A stretch of 23,484 nt of DNA from Candidatus Heimdallarchaeota archaeon (GTDB lineage Archaea > Asgardarchaeota > Heimdallarchaeia > Heimdallarchaeales > Heimdallarchaeaceae): assembly GCA_030603505.1 (NCBI GenBank), contig JAUVXQ010000009.1, forward strand, positions 1-23,484, written 5' to 3'. The position numbers and the translations under genes are program-made. The notes beneath the pieces were generated by a model, which had not been told where the DNA came from, searched no databases, and was given only the letters and a program-made list of their open reading frames with translations. Of this stretch, positions 1 through 5,489 are shown piece after piece (position 1 is the stretch's first letter; each line of letters opens with the position of its first letter).

Positions 1-274
1 TGGATGGTTTATGGGATACATAGACGATTATATCTCCCATTTGAATATCTTCAGGATTATTTTTAACAATGATAAAAAGATCCCCCCAATCGTAAACAGG
101 ACACATGCTAGAATCATAAGGACATGGGCCATTTTCAATGACAACTAGAGAAATACCAAAAATACCTCCAAACATTAATTTGATAACAAAGAACAAAATT
201 AATCCAATCGTAATCATAACCACTGTATCTTTCCAACTTACTCTTGCTAGATACTTTTTTAGCGTTGAAGACAT
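1..274 (-). CDS. Signal peptidase I, archaeal type (N-terminal part)
   Basis: This is the N-terminal 91 residues of a membrane signal peptidase that removes signal peptides from exported proteins; the rest lies beyond the left edge. One membrane anchor spans about residues 17-40. The catalytic segment follows as DSSMCPVYDWGDL, where Ser56 in the S-M-x-P context is the expected nucleophile. It is followed by NNPEDIQMGDIIVY, the second conserved block of S26B peptidases (GDIIVY at 80-85). The archaeal general base (His) lies in the missing part. The start ATG at 272-274 has a TATA-like element about 30 nt upstream, so the mRNA is probably nearly leaderless. The extra GPCPYD and a Cys between Met57 and Pro59 are slightly unusual. 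Family assignment is firm; membership of a particular subtype is inferred. Confidence 0.85.
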   Translation of the reverse strand, partial: MSSTLKKYLARVSWKDTVVMITIGLILFFVIKLMFGGIFGISLVVIENGPCPYDSSMCPVYDWGDLFIIVKNNPEDIQMGDIIVYVSHKPS

Positions 275-299
275 TATTACACAACTTTTATGAACAGTT

Positions 300-310
300 T
301 AAAATATTTT
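300..310 (-). promoter_or_regulatory. TATA-like element for the signal peptidase gene
   Basis: Read on the minus strand this is AATATTTTAAA, centred about 31 nt before the ATG at 274. That is the spacing expected for an archaeal TATA box and a transcript starting a few bases before the start codon. Position and composition are the only support. Confidence 0.4.
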
Positions 311-361
311 CGTCTTGATATTTTACATGTAGTCACTTATTTAGCTTTTCTTTCAACCTAA

Positions 362-402
362 CACGGCAGAAGTACTCTTCCTTTAGGTGGAGGTGGTTCA
401 TT
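362..402 (+). repeat. Hairpin-type repeat, copy 1 (possible IS200/IS605 right-end remnant)
   Basis: The core at 381-400 is CTTTAGGTGGAGGTGGTTCA. It matches the perfect hairpin copy at 23367-23386 (minus strand) at 16 of 20 bases. Its 5' flank, AACA...CAGAAGT, matches the copy at 1211-1251. The stem is decayed here. It lies between two divergently transcribed genes and directly upstream of the TATA box of the next gene, which argues against a simple terminator. Mobile origin is inferred from hairpin shape and from the open frame beside the third copy. Confidence 0.45.
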
Positions 403-410
403 TCTCAAAG

Positions 411-420
411 TTTAAAATTA
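411..420 (+). promoter_or_regulatory. TATA box for the small protein gene at 442
   Basis: TTTAAAATTA is centred 27 nt before the ATG at 442. That is the archaeal TATA-to-start distance for a leaderless transcript. No ribosome binding site is present, which agrees. Confidence 0.5.
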
Positions 421-441
421 CCTGCAGATTTACTTATATCT

Positions 442-756
442 ATGAAACAAACTAGATTTTTAGCTGATATTAAGAGTATTAGCTTCGCAAAAGAACCATT
501 GATTGGAAAGAAGATCACGCTTGTAGTCAAAGGATTCCTGCGTGATTCTGCTTGGAAATTAGGCGAAGAAAGTATCCAAATTGATCGTGATAATAAGGTT
601 CTATTTTTAAAAATCCCTATTCATAGAGATTCAAATCAGCTGGCTATGCAAGTTATTGAGAATTTCAGGAAGGAAATTGATTTAGTTTTTCCAGATTCTG
701 GCAAATGGTTAATTAAATGTAACACTATCTCTGAAGAAATTGAAGTAAAAAGTTAA
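442..756 (+). CDS. Small beta-rich protein of unknown function
   Basis: This is a 104-residue soluble protein with no signal peptide or membrane segment. I do not recognise a named family. The pattern suggests a small beta-sandwich: strands around ITLVVKGFL (26-34), SIQID (44-48) and KVLFLKIPI (52-60), then a helix (67-77), then strands IDLVFP and KWLIKCN. The order G-x-L-x-D-S-x-W followed by 'I-x-L...G-x-W-x-I-x-x-N' recalls small Ig-like domains found in many uncharacterised secreted proteins, but here without export. The start is set by a TATA box 27 nt upstream. It runs in the same direction as the next gene but 106 nt away, probably as its own transcript. Function is unknown. Confidence 0.6.
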   Translation: MKQTRFLADIKSISFAKEPLIGKKITLVVKGFLRDSAWKLGEESIQIDRDNKVLFLKIPIHRDSNQLAMQVIENFRKEIDLVFPDSGKWLIKCNTISEEIEVKS

Positions 757-823
757 AAACTAAAGATAATGAGTTCTTATTTAAGGTCTTTTTTCTGGTG
801 TATCGAAAAAAAAATCATACAAA

Positions 824-835
824 TCTTTTAATATT
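824..835 (+). promoter_or_regulatory. TATA-like element for the gene at 863
   Basis: TCTTTTAATATT is centred about 34 nt before the ATG, so transcription would start around 855 with a very short leader. A T-run at 787-792 just upstream could end the preceding transcript. Support is compositional only. Confidence 0.35.
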
Positions 836-862
836 AATACAAAGGATTATTGTCGGTATAAA

Positions 863-1198
863 ATGGATAAAAAAACACCTCTAATTGAACTAGCTCTTGA
901 ATATCTAAAGAGTTTTGGGACTATATCACACGACTTGTCTTTGATTCAAGGACCCTCTAAACACTCTATTGAGTTTTTAATAATTATTAAGGACATGTTA
1001 GTTGGAGTTTGGGTACTTGATTGGAAAAGAAGTGTTGGTACAGATAAAATAATACATATTGAACGAATAATTCAGAGATCAAACCTGAATGGTGGTTTTG
1101 TTCTTTCAAATAATTTTTCACCAAATGCTAAAGAACTGGCTAGTTCCACAAATACGCTTGAACTCATAGCAAGAGCTGAAATTTTATACCATACTTGA
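863..1198 (+). CDS. Restriction endonuclease-like (Mrr-type fold) protein, probably catalytically dead
   Basis: This is a 111-residue protein whose middle and end follow the Mrr/PD-(D/E)xK pattern. Residues 33-50 (EFLIIIKDMLVGVWVLDW) lead into KRSVGTDKI (51-59). Residues 78-90 (GGFVLSNNFSPNA) and the closing LELIARAEIL match the 'G-I-x-V-S-x-x-F-S-x-x-A ... I-x-L-I' core of such nucleases. The expected catalytic residues are missing: the Asp usually in F-D-V-x is replaced (FLII), and the E-x-K of V-E-x-K-D-W reads V-W-V-L-D-W. The fold may be kept for DNA binding or structure. The short length suggests a minimal domain or an eroded gene. No methylase or other restriction gene lies nearby. The fold call is by motif only. 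Confidence 0.55.
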   Translation: MDKKTPLIELALEYLKSFGTISHDLSLIQGPSKHSIEFLIIIKDMLVGVWVLDWKRSVGTDKIIHIERIIQRSNLNGGFVLSNNFSPNAKELASSTNTLELIARAEILYHT

Positions 1199-1210
1199 AG
1201 CTTTTAACTG

Positions 1211-1251
1211 AACATAACAGAAGTTTCCTTTCTTTAAGTAGAAGTATTTCA
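1211..1251 (+). repeat. Hairpin-type repeat, copy 2 (possible IS200/IS605 right-end remnant)
   Basis: The core at 1232-1251, CTTTAAGTAGAAGTATTTCA, matches the copy at the right edge (23367-23386, minus strand) at 17 of 20 bases. Its left flank AACATAACAGAAGT resembles that of the copy at 362. The final TTCA contains, on the other strand, the TGA stop codon of the zinc-ribbon gene; the right-edge copy overlaps the stop of the reductase gene in the same way. It lies between convergent genes, so a terminator role is an alternative. Confidence 0.4.
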
Positions 1252-1944
1252 CCCTTGTTTACTTCCACAAAAAGCGCAATAGTAAGAATCATTTGGTAAT
1301 TTGTATCCACATCTCACGCAATAGACCCCAGTATCTTCCTTTTTGGGTTCAGAATAGTACAACTTCTCCAAAGATCTTTGTACTAAATCAATAATGGCAA
1401 GCATCCCATTTGTGGCAGAATCTACATATTTCTCATTTGTCAAAGAGTTGGATTTTAATAAAATTCTCGAGAAACCAAATAGATTCGTAGGAAGCTCAGC
1501 TAATTTTGAATCTGTTTCTTTCATCTTTTTTGTACTAACATATCCTTTAGATCCAACAATTATTTTATCAAAAAAGTCATTAAGATTGAGTAAATCGTTA
1601 TAACAAGAGTGAATCATCGCGTCTTCTTTTAAACCCCTAATATATTCATTGGGGCTACCATCTATCTTTATTTCACCTGATTTCTGAGATATAGTAACTA
1701 TTCCATTTCCATTTATATTTGAGTCATCGACTAACCATAAAATATCTAAACACACAGCTTTTTTCAGTTTGTAGAATCTTGCAATGATTCGCGAAAAAGC
1801 TAACCCTTGTAGTTTAAAACCGTAATAATAATTGTTTTTACTATTTTCAGAAAAGTAGAGATCTGGATACAAAGAATTTCCACTAATAGTACCTTCGTAA
1901 ATAGCACTTATAGCTTGGAATAGAATGTTAGCTGCTGTATCCAT
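1249..1944 (-). CDS. Unknown protein with C-terminal zinc ribbon
   Basis: About 231 residues, mostly helical and soluble, with a C-terminal zinc ribbon C-x2-C-x10-C-x2-C (Cys209, 212, 223 and 226 counted from the ATG at 1944). The N-terminal 200 residues match no family I can name; such tethered zinc ribbons are common in uncharacterised archaeal proteins. An in-frame TTG at 1953 is an alternative start, but a TATA-like element at 1970-1979 on the minus strand places transcription near 1947, which favours the ATG and a leaderless message. It is divergent from the pilin gene, with a perfect 21-bp palindrome between the two promoters, so shared control is possible. Its 3' end overlaps a hairpin-type repeat. 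Confidence 0.7.
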   Translation of the reverse strand: MDTAANILFQAISAIYEGTISGNSLYPDLYFSENSKNNYYYGFKLQGLAFSRIIARFYKLKKAVCLDILWLVDDSNINGNGIVTISQKSGEIKIDGSPNEYIRGLKEDAMIHSCYNDLLNLNDFFDKIIVGSKGYVSTKKMKETDSKLAELPTNLFGFSRILLKSNSLTNEKYVDSATNGMLAIIDLVQRSLEKLYYSEPKKEDTGVYCVRCGYKLPNDSYYCAFCGSKQG

Positions 1945-1969
1945 TTCCTTCAATGTCTAAGTGACACAC

Positions 1970-1979
1970 CATAATATAA
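1970..1979 (-). promoter_or_regulatory. TATA-like element for the zinc-ribbon gene
   Basis: Minus-strand TTTATATTAT is centred about 30 nt before the ATG at 1944. It predicts a transcript starting near 1947, downstream of the competing TTG at 1953. Confidence 0.4.
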
Positions 1980-1998
1980 ACCATTGTGAATAAGCAAT

Positions 1999-2019
1999 TA
2001 TTAGTTAAACTAACTAATA
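1999..2019 (+). promoter_or_regulatory. Perfect 21-bp inverted repeat between divergent promoters
   Basis: The arms TATTAGTTA and TAACTAATA are exact reverse complements separated by AAC. The site is roughly 20 bp from the zinc-ribbon TATA element and 25 bp from the pilin TATA element, a position typical of an operator for a dimeric regulator acting on both genes. A-T richness makes a chance palindrome possible. Confidence 0.4.
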
Positions 2020-2043
2020 TAGTAACAGTACCATCGCTACTTT

Positions 2044-2053
2044 TTTAAATAAA
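2044..2053 (+). promoter_or_regulatory. TATA box for the pilin-like gene
   Basis: TTTAAATAAA lies 50-59 nt before the ATG at 2103. It predicts a start near 2075 and a leader of about 28 nt. The leader carries GGTGA at 2092-2096, a strong archaeal ribosome binding site six bases before the ATG, unlike the leaderless neighbours. Confidence 0.45.
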
Positions 2054-2102
2054 CAAGCAATATTTTTAACATCACATTTGTGAATTAATAAGGTGAAAAA
2101 AC

Positions 2103-2519
2103 ATGAAAAAACGAGGAGTTTCTCCAGTAATAGCAACAGTATTGCTCATTGCTCTAGTAACAGCTGCTGCTGCAATTGTTTTCCTAGTAGTAATTCCAAT
2201 GCTTCAACCAACTGCAGTACCAATCTTCATATATAACCAGGGATCAACAGATCTTGGTGGTGGAACTAGACAATTCATAGTGAAGATAGAAGCAACTGGT
2301 GGCCCGCTAACTATTGATGCAGTATCAGTTGCACCAACTTTAACAATTGATGTTGTGAATTCAACGGATGTTACTATGATAGGGCAAGTGATAGCAGCAG
2401 AAGCACAAGCATCGTTGCTTATTAAAGGTGCCTTTGTAGTGGGAACAGATTACACATTTACCTTTTCTTTCAGTTCAGGTGAAGATGATATAGTTGAAGC
2501 TATCACTATAACAGCATAA
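2103..2519 (+). CDS. Archaeal type IV pilin-like protein (Pilin_N)
   Basis: This is a 138-residue surface filament subunit candidate. It opens with MKKRG followed by VSPVIATVLLIALVTAAAAI, the class III signal peptide and hydrophobic helix of archaeal pilins. A PibD/FlaK-type prepilin peptidase would cut after Gly5, leaving a mature protein starting VSPVI. The rest (about residues 40-138) is a beta-rich head with many Thr, Val and Ala and no Cys. A GGTGA ribosome site six bases upstream confirms the start and suggests high expression. It is followed by a T-rich tract typical of an archaeal terminator, so it is probably monocistronic. No pilus ATPase or platform gene lies in the window. It could be an adhesive pilus subunit, minor pilin or other surface protein using the same anchor. 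Confidence 0.85.
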   Translation: MKKRGVSPVIATVLLIALVTAAAAIVFLVVIPMLQPTAVPIFIYNQGSTDLGGGTRQFIVKIEATGGPLTIDAVSVAPTLTIDVVNSTDVTMIGQVIAAEAQASLLIKGAFVVGTDYTFTFSFSSGEDDIVEAITITA

Positions 2520-2520
2520 T

Positions 2521-2552
2521 TTTCTTCTTTTTCTTTCTTTTTTATTTTTTAA
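2521..2552 (+). terminator. T-rich terminator after the pilin gene
   Basis: The stretch directly after the pilin stop is almost all T with scattered C. Such oligo-T tracts end transcription in archaea without needing a hairpin. Confidence 0.5.
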
Positions 2553-2575
2553 TTCAAGCAAACAAACAAAACATC

Positions 2576-2584
2576 TTTATTTAA
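2576..2584 (+). promoter_or_regulatory. TATA box for the gene at 2607
   Basis: TTTATTTAA is centred 27 nt before the ATG, giving a leaderless transcript. No ribosome site is present before the ATG. Confidence 0.45.
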
Positions 2585-2606
2585 GTTAGCTAAAAAACGT
2601 CTAATT

Positions 2607-3317
2607 ATGTTTAAAGACTTAAGAAATCCTAAGACTTCACAGGAGCTTAATAGTTTACTCAAATCCCTTTACGGAAATCAGGTTTCTAATAAAGATTTAG
2701 TGGATGCTCTTTTAGATTCAAAAAAAGCTATAATTAGTATGATCGAATTTAAGGCTCAAAGTATGGGATATATCATTTGGTTTGTTGATGAAGAACAGAT
2801 AGAAGATGATGATGAGAAAAAATATACTTTAGTTGTCGACGAAATTGTTTGCGCATTAAAACATCGTTCAATAGAACTAGCAAGGGAGATCATAGAAAAC
2901 ATAGAAGAAATAGCGAAAAAAAACAGCTGTTCATATATTGAAGTAACATTACCTAGTCAGTCGTTTTGGTTAGTTGGTATATTAAGAAAAGAAGGAAGTT
3001 ATGATAGTACATCTGTAAGAGTAAGCAAAGAACTAGCCAAAAAGACAGAGTTCGTCCAAATATATACAAAAACCATAAATGAATTTAAACCTGAATTAAT
3101 TGAAGTTATGGTGTCAAAGAATGATGCTTTTCATCTTGAAATCATTGAAGAGCCTAAAGATTACAAAGCGATTCTAGAACAAGGTTTCACTCCAGAAATT
3201 GTAAGTGTCCTTTTTGATATAAATATTGATGACATTGAATCATTTGTTAACAAAATCAAAAGTATAACTGAATGGCAAGAATATAACTTTTCTTTGGTTA
3301 AATTGACAGACTATTAG
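2607..3317 (+). CDS. Unknown soluble protein, N-terminal half weakly GNAT-like
   Basis: A 236-residue soluble protein without membrane segments. The order MGYIIWFVD (53-61), then a strand YTLVVDEIVC (73-82), a helix with HRSIELAREIIENI (85-98), a strand SYIEVTLPS and a loop SFWLVGILRKEG resembles strands 3 to 5 and helix 3 of GNAT acetyltransferases. The usual acetyl-CoA loop Q/R-x-x-G-x-G/A is not clear (HRSIELA), so activity cannot be claimed. The C-terminal 70 residues are acidic and helical with no recognised motif. A TATA box 27 nt upstream supports the start. It converges with the phosphodiesterase gene, only 16 bp between their stops. The family is uncertain. Confidence 0.6.
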   Translation: MFKDLRNPKTSQELNSLLKSLYGNQVSNKDLVDALLDSKKAIISMIEFKAQSMGYIIWFVDEEQIEDDDEKKYTLVVDEIVCALKHRSIELAREIIENIEEIAKKNSCSYIEVTLPSQSFWLVGILRKEGSYDSTSVRVSKELAKKTEFVQIYTKTINEFKPELIEVMVSKNDAFHLEIIEEPKDYKAILEQGFTPEIVSVLFDINIDDIESFVNKIKSITEWQEYNFSLVKLTDY

Positions 3318-3333
3318 TTGTTTGCTCATTCGC

Positions 3334-4044
3334 CTATAAATTTTTTAAACATTTTTCAACTATTTCTCTAGTTTTCTTTGGAGTATCTGTTATTATTCCG
3401 TCGACACTTTTTCCTACTAGTTTTTCAATATCTTTGTAATTGTTCACTGTCCATGGATAGATCTTTTTCCCAGCTATATGATATTTTTTCACCGATTTCA
3501 TGCTCAGGAGCTTATGATAAGGATTCATAGCGGAGATATGAGCAACCTTAAACATTTTTTTTGCGTTAGGTCCAGGGAAAAAGTAGAGAAATGCTAGGGG
3601 GATATTATACTTCGAATCTTGTATTTCAGACAATGCTTCCCTTAGAAACGAACTTACAATTATATTGTTCCCTTCATACTCTATAGAAGCAAGTAATTCA
3701 TCAAATTCTGATTTTTTAACTGAGCACTTTATTTCAATATTGAATTTAATTAGAGGAAGGAATCTTTTGAGTACGTCGTCTAATAGAGGAATATTCTCAC
3801 TATTTGGTAGTTTCAACGTTTTTATTGTTTTCAATGGAGTTTTAGATATAACATAAGATCTATTTTTATATTTTATATCAGCATCATGATGGACGATAAA
3901 GAAGCCATCACTCGTTAGATGCGTATCAAGTTCTATCATATCAGCTTTCTGTTCAATAGCAAGTTTGAATGATTCGAAAGAATTTTCAAAGGCTTCTTTT
4001 GAAGCTCCTCTGTGTGCGATAATCAAAGGGTAATATTCTTCCAT
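3334..4044 (-). CDS. Glycerophosphodiester phosphodiesterase
   Basis: This 236-residue TIM-barrel enzyme would hydrolyse glycerophosphodiesters to glycerol phosphate and an alcohol, in lipid turnover. All landmarks are present: HRG at 11-13 (catalytic His11, Arg12), E20-N21, the metal-binding E38-x-D40 in IELDTH, the second catalytic His53 in VHHDAD, a later NIEIK block, and the C-terminal SVDGIITDTP typical of the family. There is no signal peptide, so it acts in the cytosol, and the length is standard for the short soluble type. The ATG at 4044 is preceded by a TATA-like AAATATTAAT element about 30 nt upstream. It is divergent from the ahcY gene and convergent with the preceding gene, so it is its own transcript. 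In archaea the natural substrate may carry ether lipid head groups; that is inference. Confidence 0.92.
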   Translation of the reverse strand: MEEYYPLIIAHRGASKEAFENSFESFKLAIEQKADMIELDTHLTSDGFFIVHHDADIKYKNRSYVISKTPLKTIKTLKLPNSENIPLLDDVLKRFLPLIKFNIEIKCSVKKSEFDELLASIEYEGNNIIVSSFLREALSEIQDSKYNIPLAFLYFFPGPNAKKMFKVAHISAMNPYHKLLSMKSVKKYHIAGKKIYPWTVNNYKDIEKLVGKSVDGIITDTPKKTREIVEKCLKNL

Positions 4045-4069
4045 TACTTCAACCTATGTACTCATTATT

Positions 4070-4080
4070 GATTAATATTT
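4070..4080 (-). promoter_or_regulatory. TATA-like element for the phosphodiesterase gene
   Basis: Minus-strand AAATATTAATC is centred about 31 nt before the ATG at 4044. It lies back to back with the promoter of ahcY about 30 bp away. Confidence 0.4.
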
Positions 4081-4100
4081 TCCTTAGTTGAAAAAGACAG

Positions 4101-4111
4101 CTTTTTAAAAG
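4101..4111 (+). promoter_or_regulatory. TATA box for ahcY
   Basis: CTTTTTAAAAG is centred 24 nt before the ATG at 4130, which suggests a leaderless message. Confidence 0.45.
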
Positions 4112-4129
4112 CAATCCGAAGTGTGAATC

Positions 4130-4972
4130 ATGGAATTTAAAATCAAAGATATCAACCTTGCAGCAGAAGGAAGAAAGAAAATTGATTGGGCAGAATCAAG
4201 AATGCCAGTTCTAATGCACTTAAAAGAGAAGTTCTCTGAAACAAGACCTCTTGAAGGTATGATTGTTGGTGGATGTTTACATGTCACTAAAGAAACAGCT
4301 GTTTTAGTAGAAACTCTAGTTGCAGCAGGTGCAAAAGTTGCTTGGAGTGGTTGCAATCCTTTGTCAACTAAAGATGATATATCAGCAGCATTGGCAGCAA
4401 ATAATATTCCAATATATGCTTGGTACGGCATGTCTAAAGAAGAATTTTACTGGGCAATAGATAAAGTTCTAGAACACAAGCCCACACTTACTTTGGATGA
4501 TGGTGCAGATCTTATCTTTGTTGTTCATTCAAAATACCCTGAACAAGCCAAAAATATTATTGGTGGAACGGAGGAAACAACAACTGGTGTGCATAGACTA
4601 AGAGCTATGGATAACGCTGGAAAACTATTGTATCCAATAATTGCTGTTAATGATGCTGAGACAAAAAGTGATTTTGATAATGTTTACGGAACAGGACAAT
4701 CAACATTAGATGGAATCCTTAGAGCTACAAGTGTTCTACTAGCAGGAAAAACTATAATTATTGCAGGTTATGGTCAGTGTGGTAAAGGTTTAGCCAAACG
4801 CGCTTCTGGTGCAGGAGCTGATGTTGTCATAACTGAAGTAGACCCTATACAAGCTTTAAAAGCCGTACTTGACGGTTTCAAGGTTAAGACTATGGAACAA
4901 GCTGCAAATACAGGAGATATTTTCATAACGGCTACAGTAATGCGAGATATAATAAGAGTTAAACACTTTTAG
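4130..4972 (+). CDS. ahcY: S-adenosylhomocysteine hydrolase, 5' portion ending at an in-frame TAG
   Basis: The intact enzyme splits S-adenosylhomocysteine into adenosine and homocysteine with bound NAD, removing the inhibitory product of methyltransferases. This part covers the substrate domain and most of the NAD domain. Conserved residues are present: His51 in CLHVTKET, Asp124 in DDGAD, Glu149 in EETTTG, Lys179 and Asp183 in ETKSDFDN, and the Rossmann loop GYGQCGKG (213-220). Reading then stops at TAG (4970-4972), where the family has Glu in H-F-E-x-M-K. Just before it, the family's T-A-T-G-N reads T-A-T-V-M. The 3' part continues in the same frame. Either a nonsense mutation has inactivated the gene or the sequence is locally wrong. 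Taken as written, this product lacks the C-terminal NAD-binding tail and should be inactive. Confidence 0.85.
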   Translation: MEFKIKDINLAAEGRKKIDWAESRMPVLMHLKEKFSETRPLEGMIVGGCLHVTKETAVLVETLVAAGAKVAWSGCNPLSTKDDISAALAANNIPIYAWYGMSKEEFYWAIDKVLEHKPTLTLDDGADLIFVVHSKYPEQAKNIIGGTEETTTGVHRLRAMDNAGKLLYPIIAVNDAETKSDFDNVYGTGQSTLDGILRATSVLLAGKTIIIAGYGQCGKGLAKRASGAGADVVITEVDPIQALKAVLDGFKVKTMEQAANTGDIFITATVMRDIIRVKHF

Positions 4973-5383
4973 AAGATGAAAGTTGGGGCAATTGTTTGCA
5001 ATACAGGAAATTTTTATGTAGAGATCAACATACAAGAACTTGAAACAATTTCTGTCTCCTCTAGAGAAATACGAGCTAACAATGAAGAGTTTACTATGAA
5101 GGATGGAAGACGAATTTACTTACTGGCAAAAGGAAGATTAGTTAATCTTTCGGCGGCTGAAGGTCACCCATCAGAAGTAATGGACATGTCTTTTGCAAAT
5201 CAACTTCTAAGTCTTATAGAATTAGCTAAAAAAGGTAAAAATCTTGAAAACAAAGTTTATGACATTCCTCGGGAACAAGACGAATACATTGCAACACTAA
5301 AGCTTTCTCTAATGGGATTCCAAATTGACAAATTAACTCCAGAACAAGAAGCTTATCAAGACAAATATTCTGAAGGAACATAA
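4973..5383 (+). pseudogene. ahcY: S-adenosylhomocysteine hydrolase, 3' portion in frame after the TAG
   Basis: The codons after the TAG continue the family sequence in the same frame: KMK.GAIVCNTG, then MKDGRRIYLLAKGRLVNLSA and EGHPSEVMDMSFANQ, then the C-terminal YIATLKLSLMGFQID block that reaches the partner subunit's NAD site. Counting through, 4130-5383 encodes about 417 positions, the normal length of the family. An ATG at 4976 could restart translation but would give a useless fragment. Besides the stop, several near-invariant positions differ in a patch: the G-H-F-D-V-E-I motif reads GNFYVEI, losing the conserved His and Asp, and the Asp of MKDGAI is Val. The remainder looks under normal constraint, so decay is recent or the patch is a sequence error. 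Confidence 0.8.
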
Positions 5384-5489
5384 CCTTTCTCATCCTTTTA
5401 CTTCAGCTTATGCGTTTTTTCAAAAATTATCCGTAATCTTTTTAGCCTAGATTACATTATTGTGAGATATACTCCAAGAGGAATTTACT

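Noticed and set aside
2583..2605. Shared promoter motif AAGTTAGCTAAA...TCTAAT, also at 21915-21937
   Set aside because: The spacing is identical, but 12-base matches are expected by chance in an AT-rich window of this size, and the second copy is nearly 100 bp from its gene while the first overlaps a TATA region.
4970..4972. TAG in ahcY read as pyrrolysine
   Set aside because: The family has Glu there, one base away; nearby invariant residues are also altered. TAG is the ordinary stop of at least three other genes here (ends at 3317, 3334 and 12211), and no pyl gene is in view.
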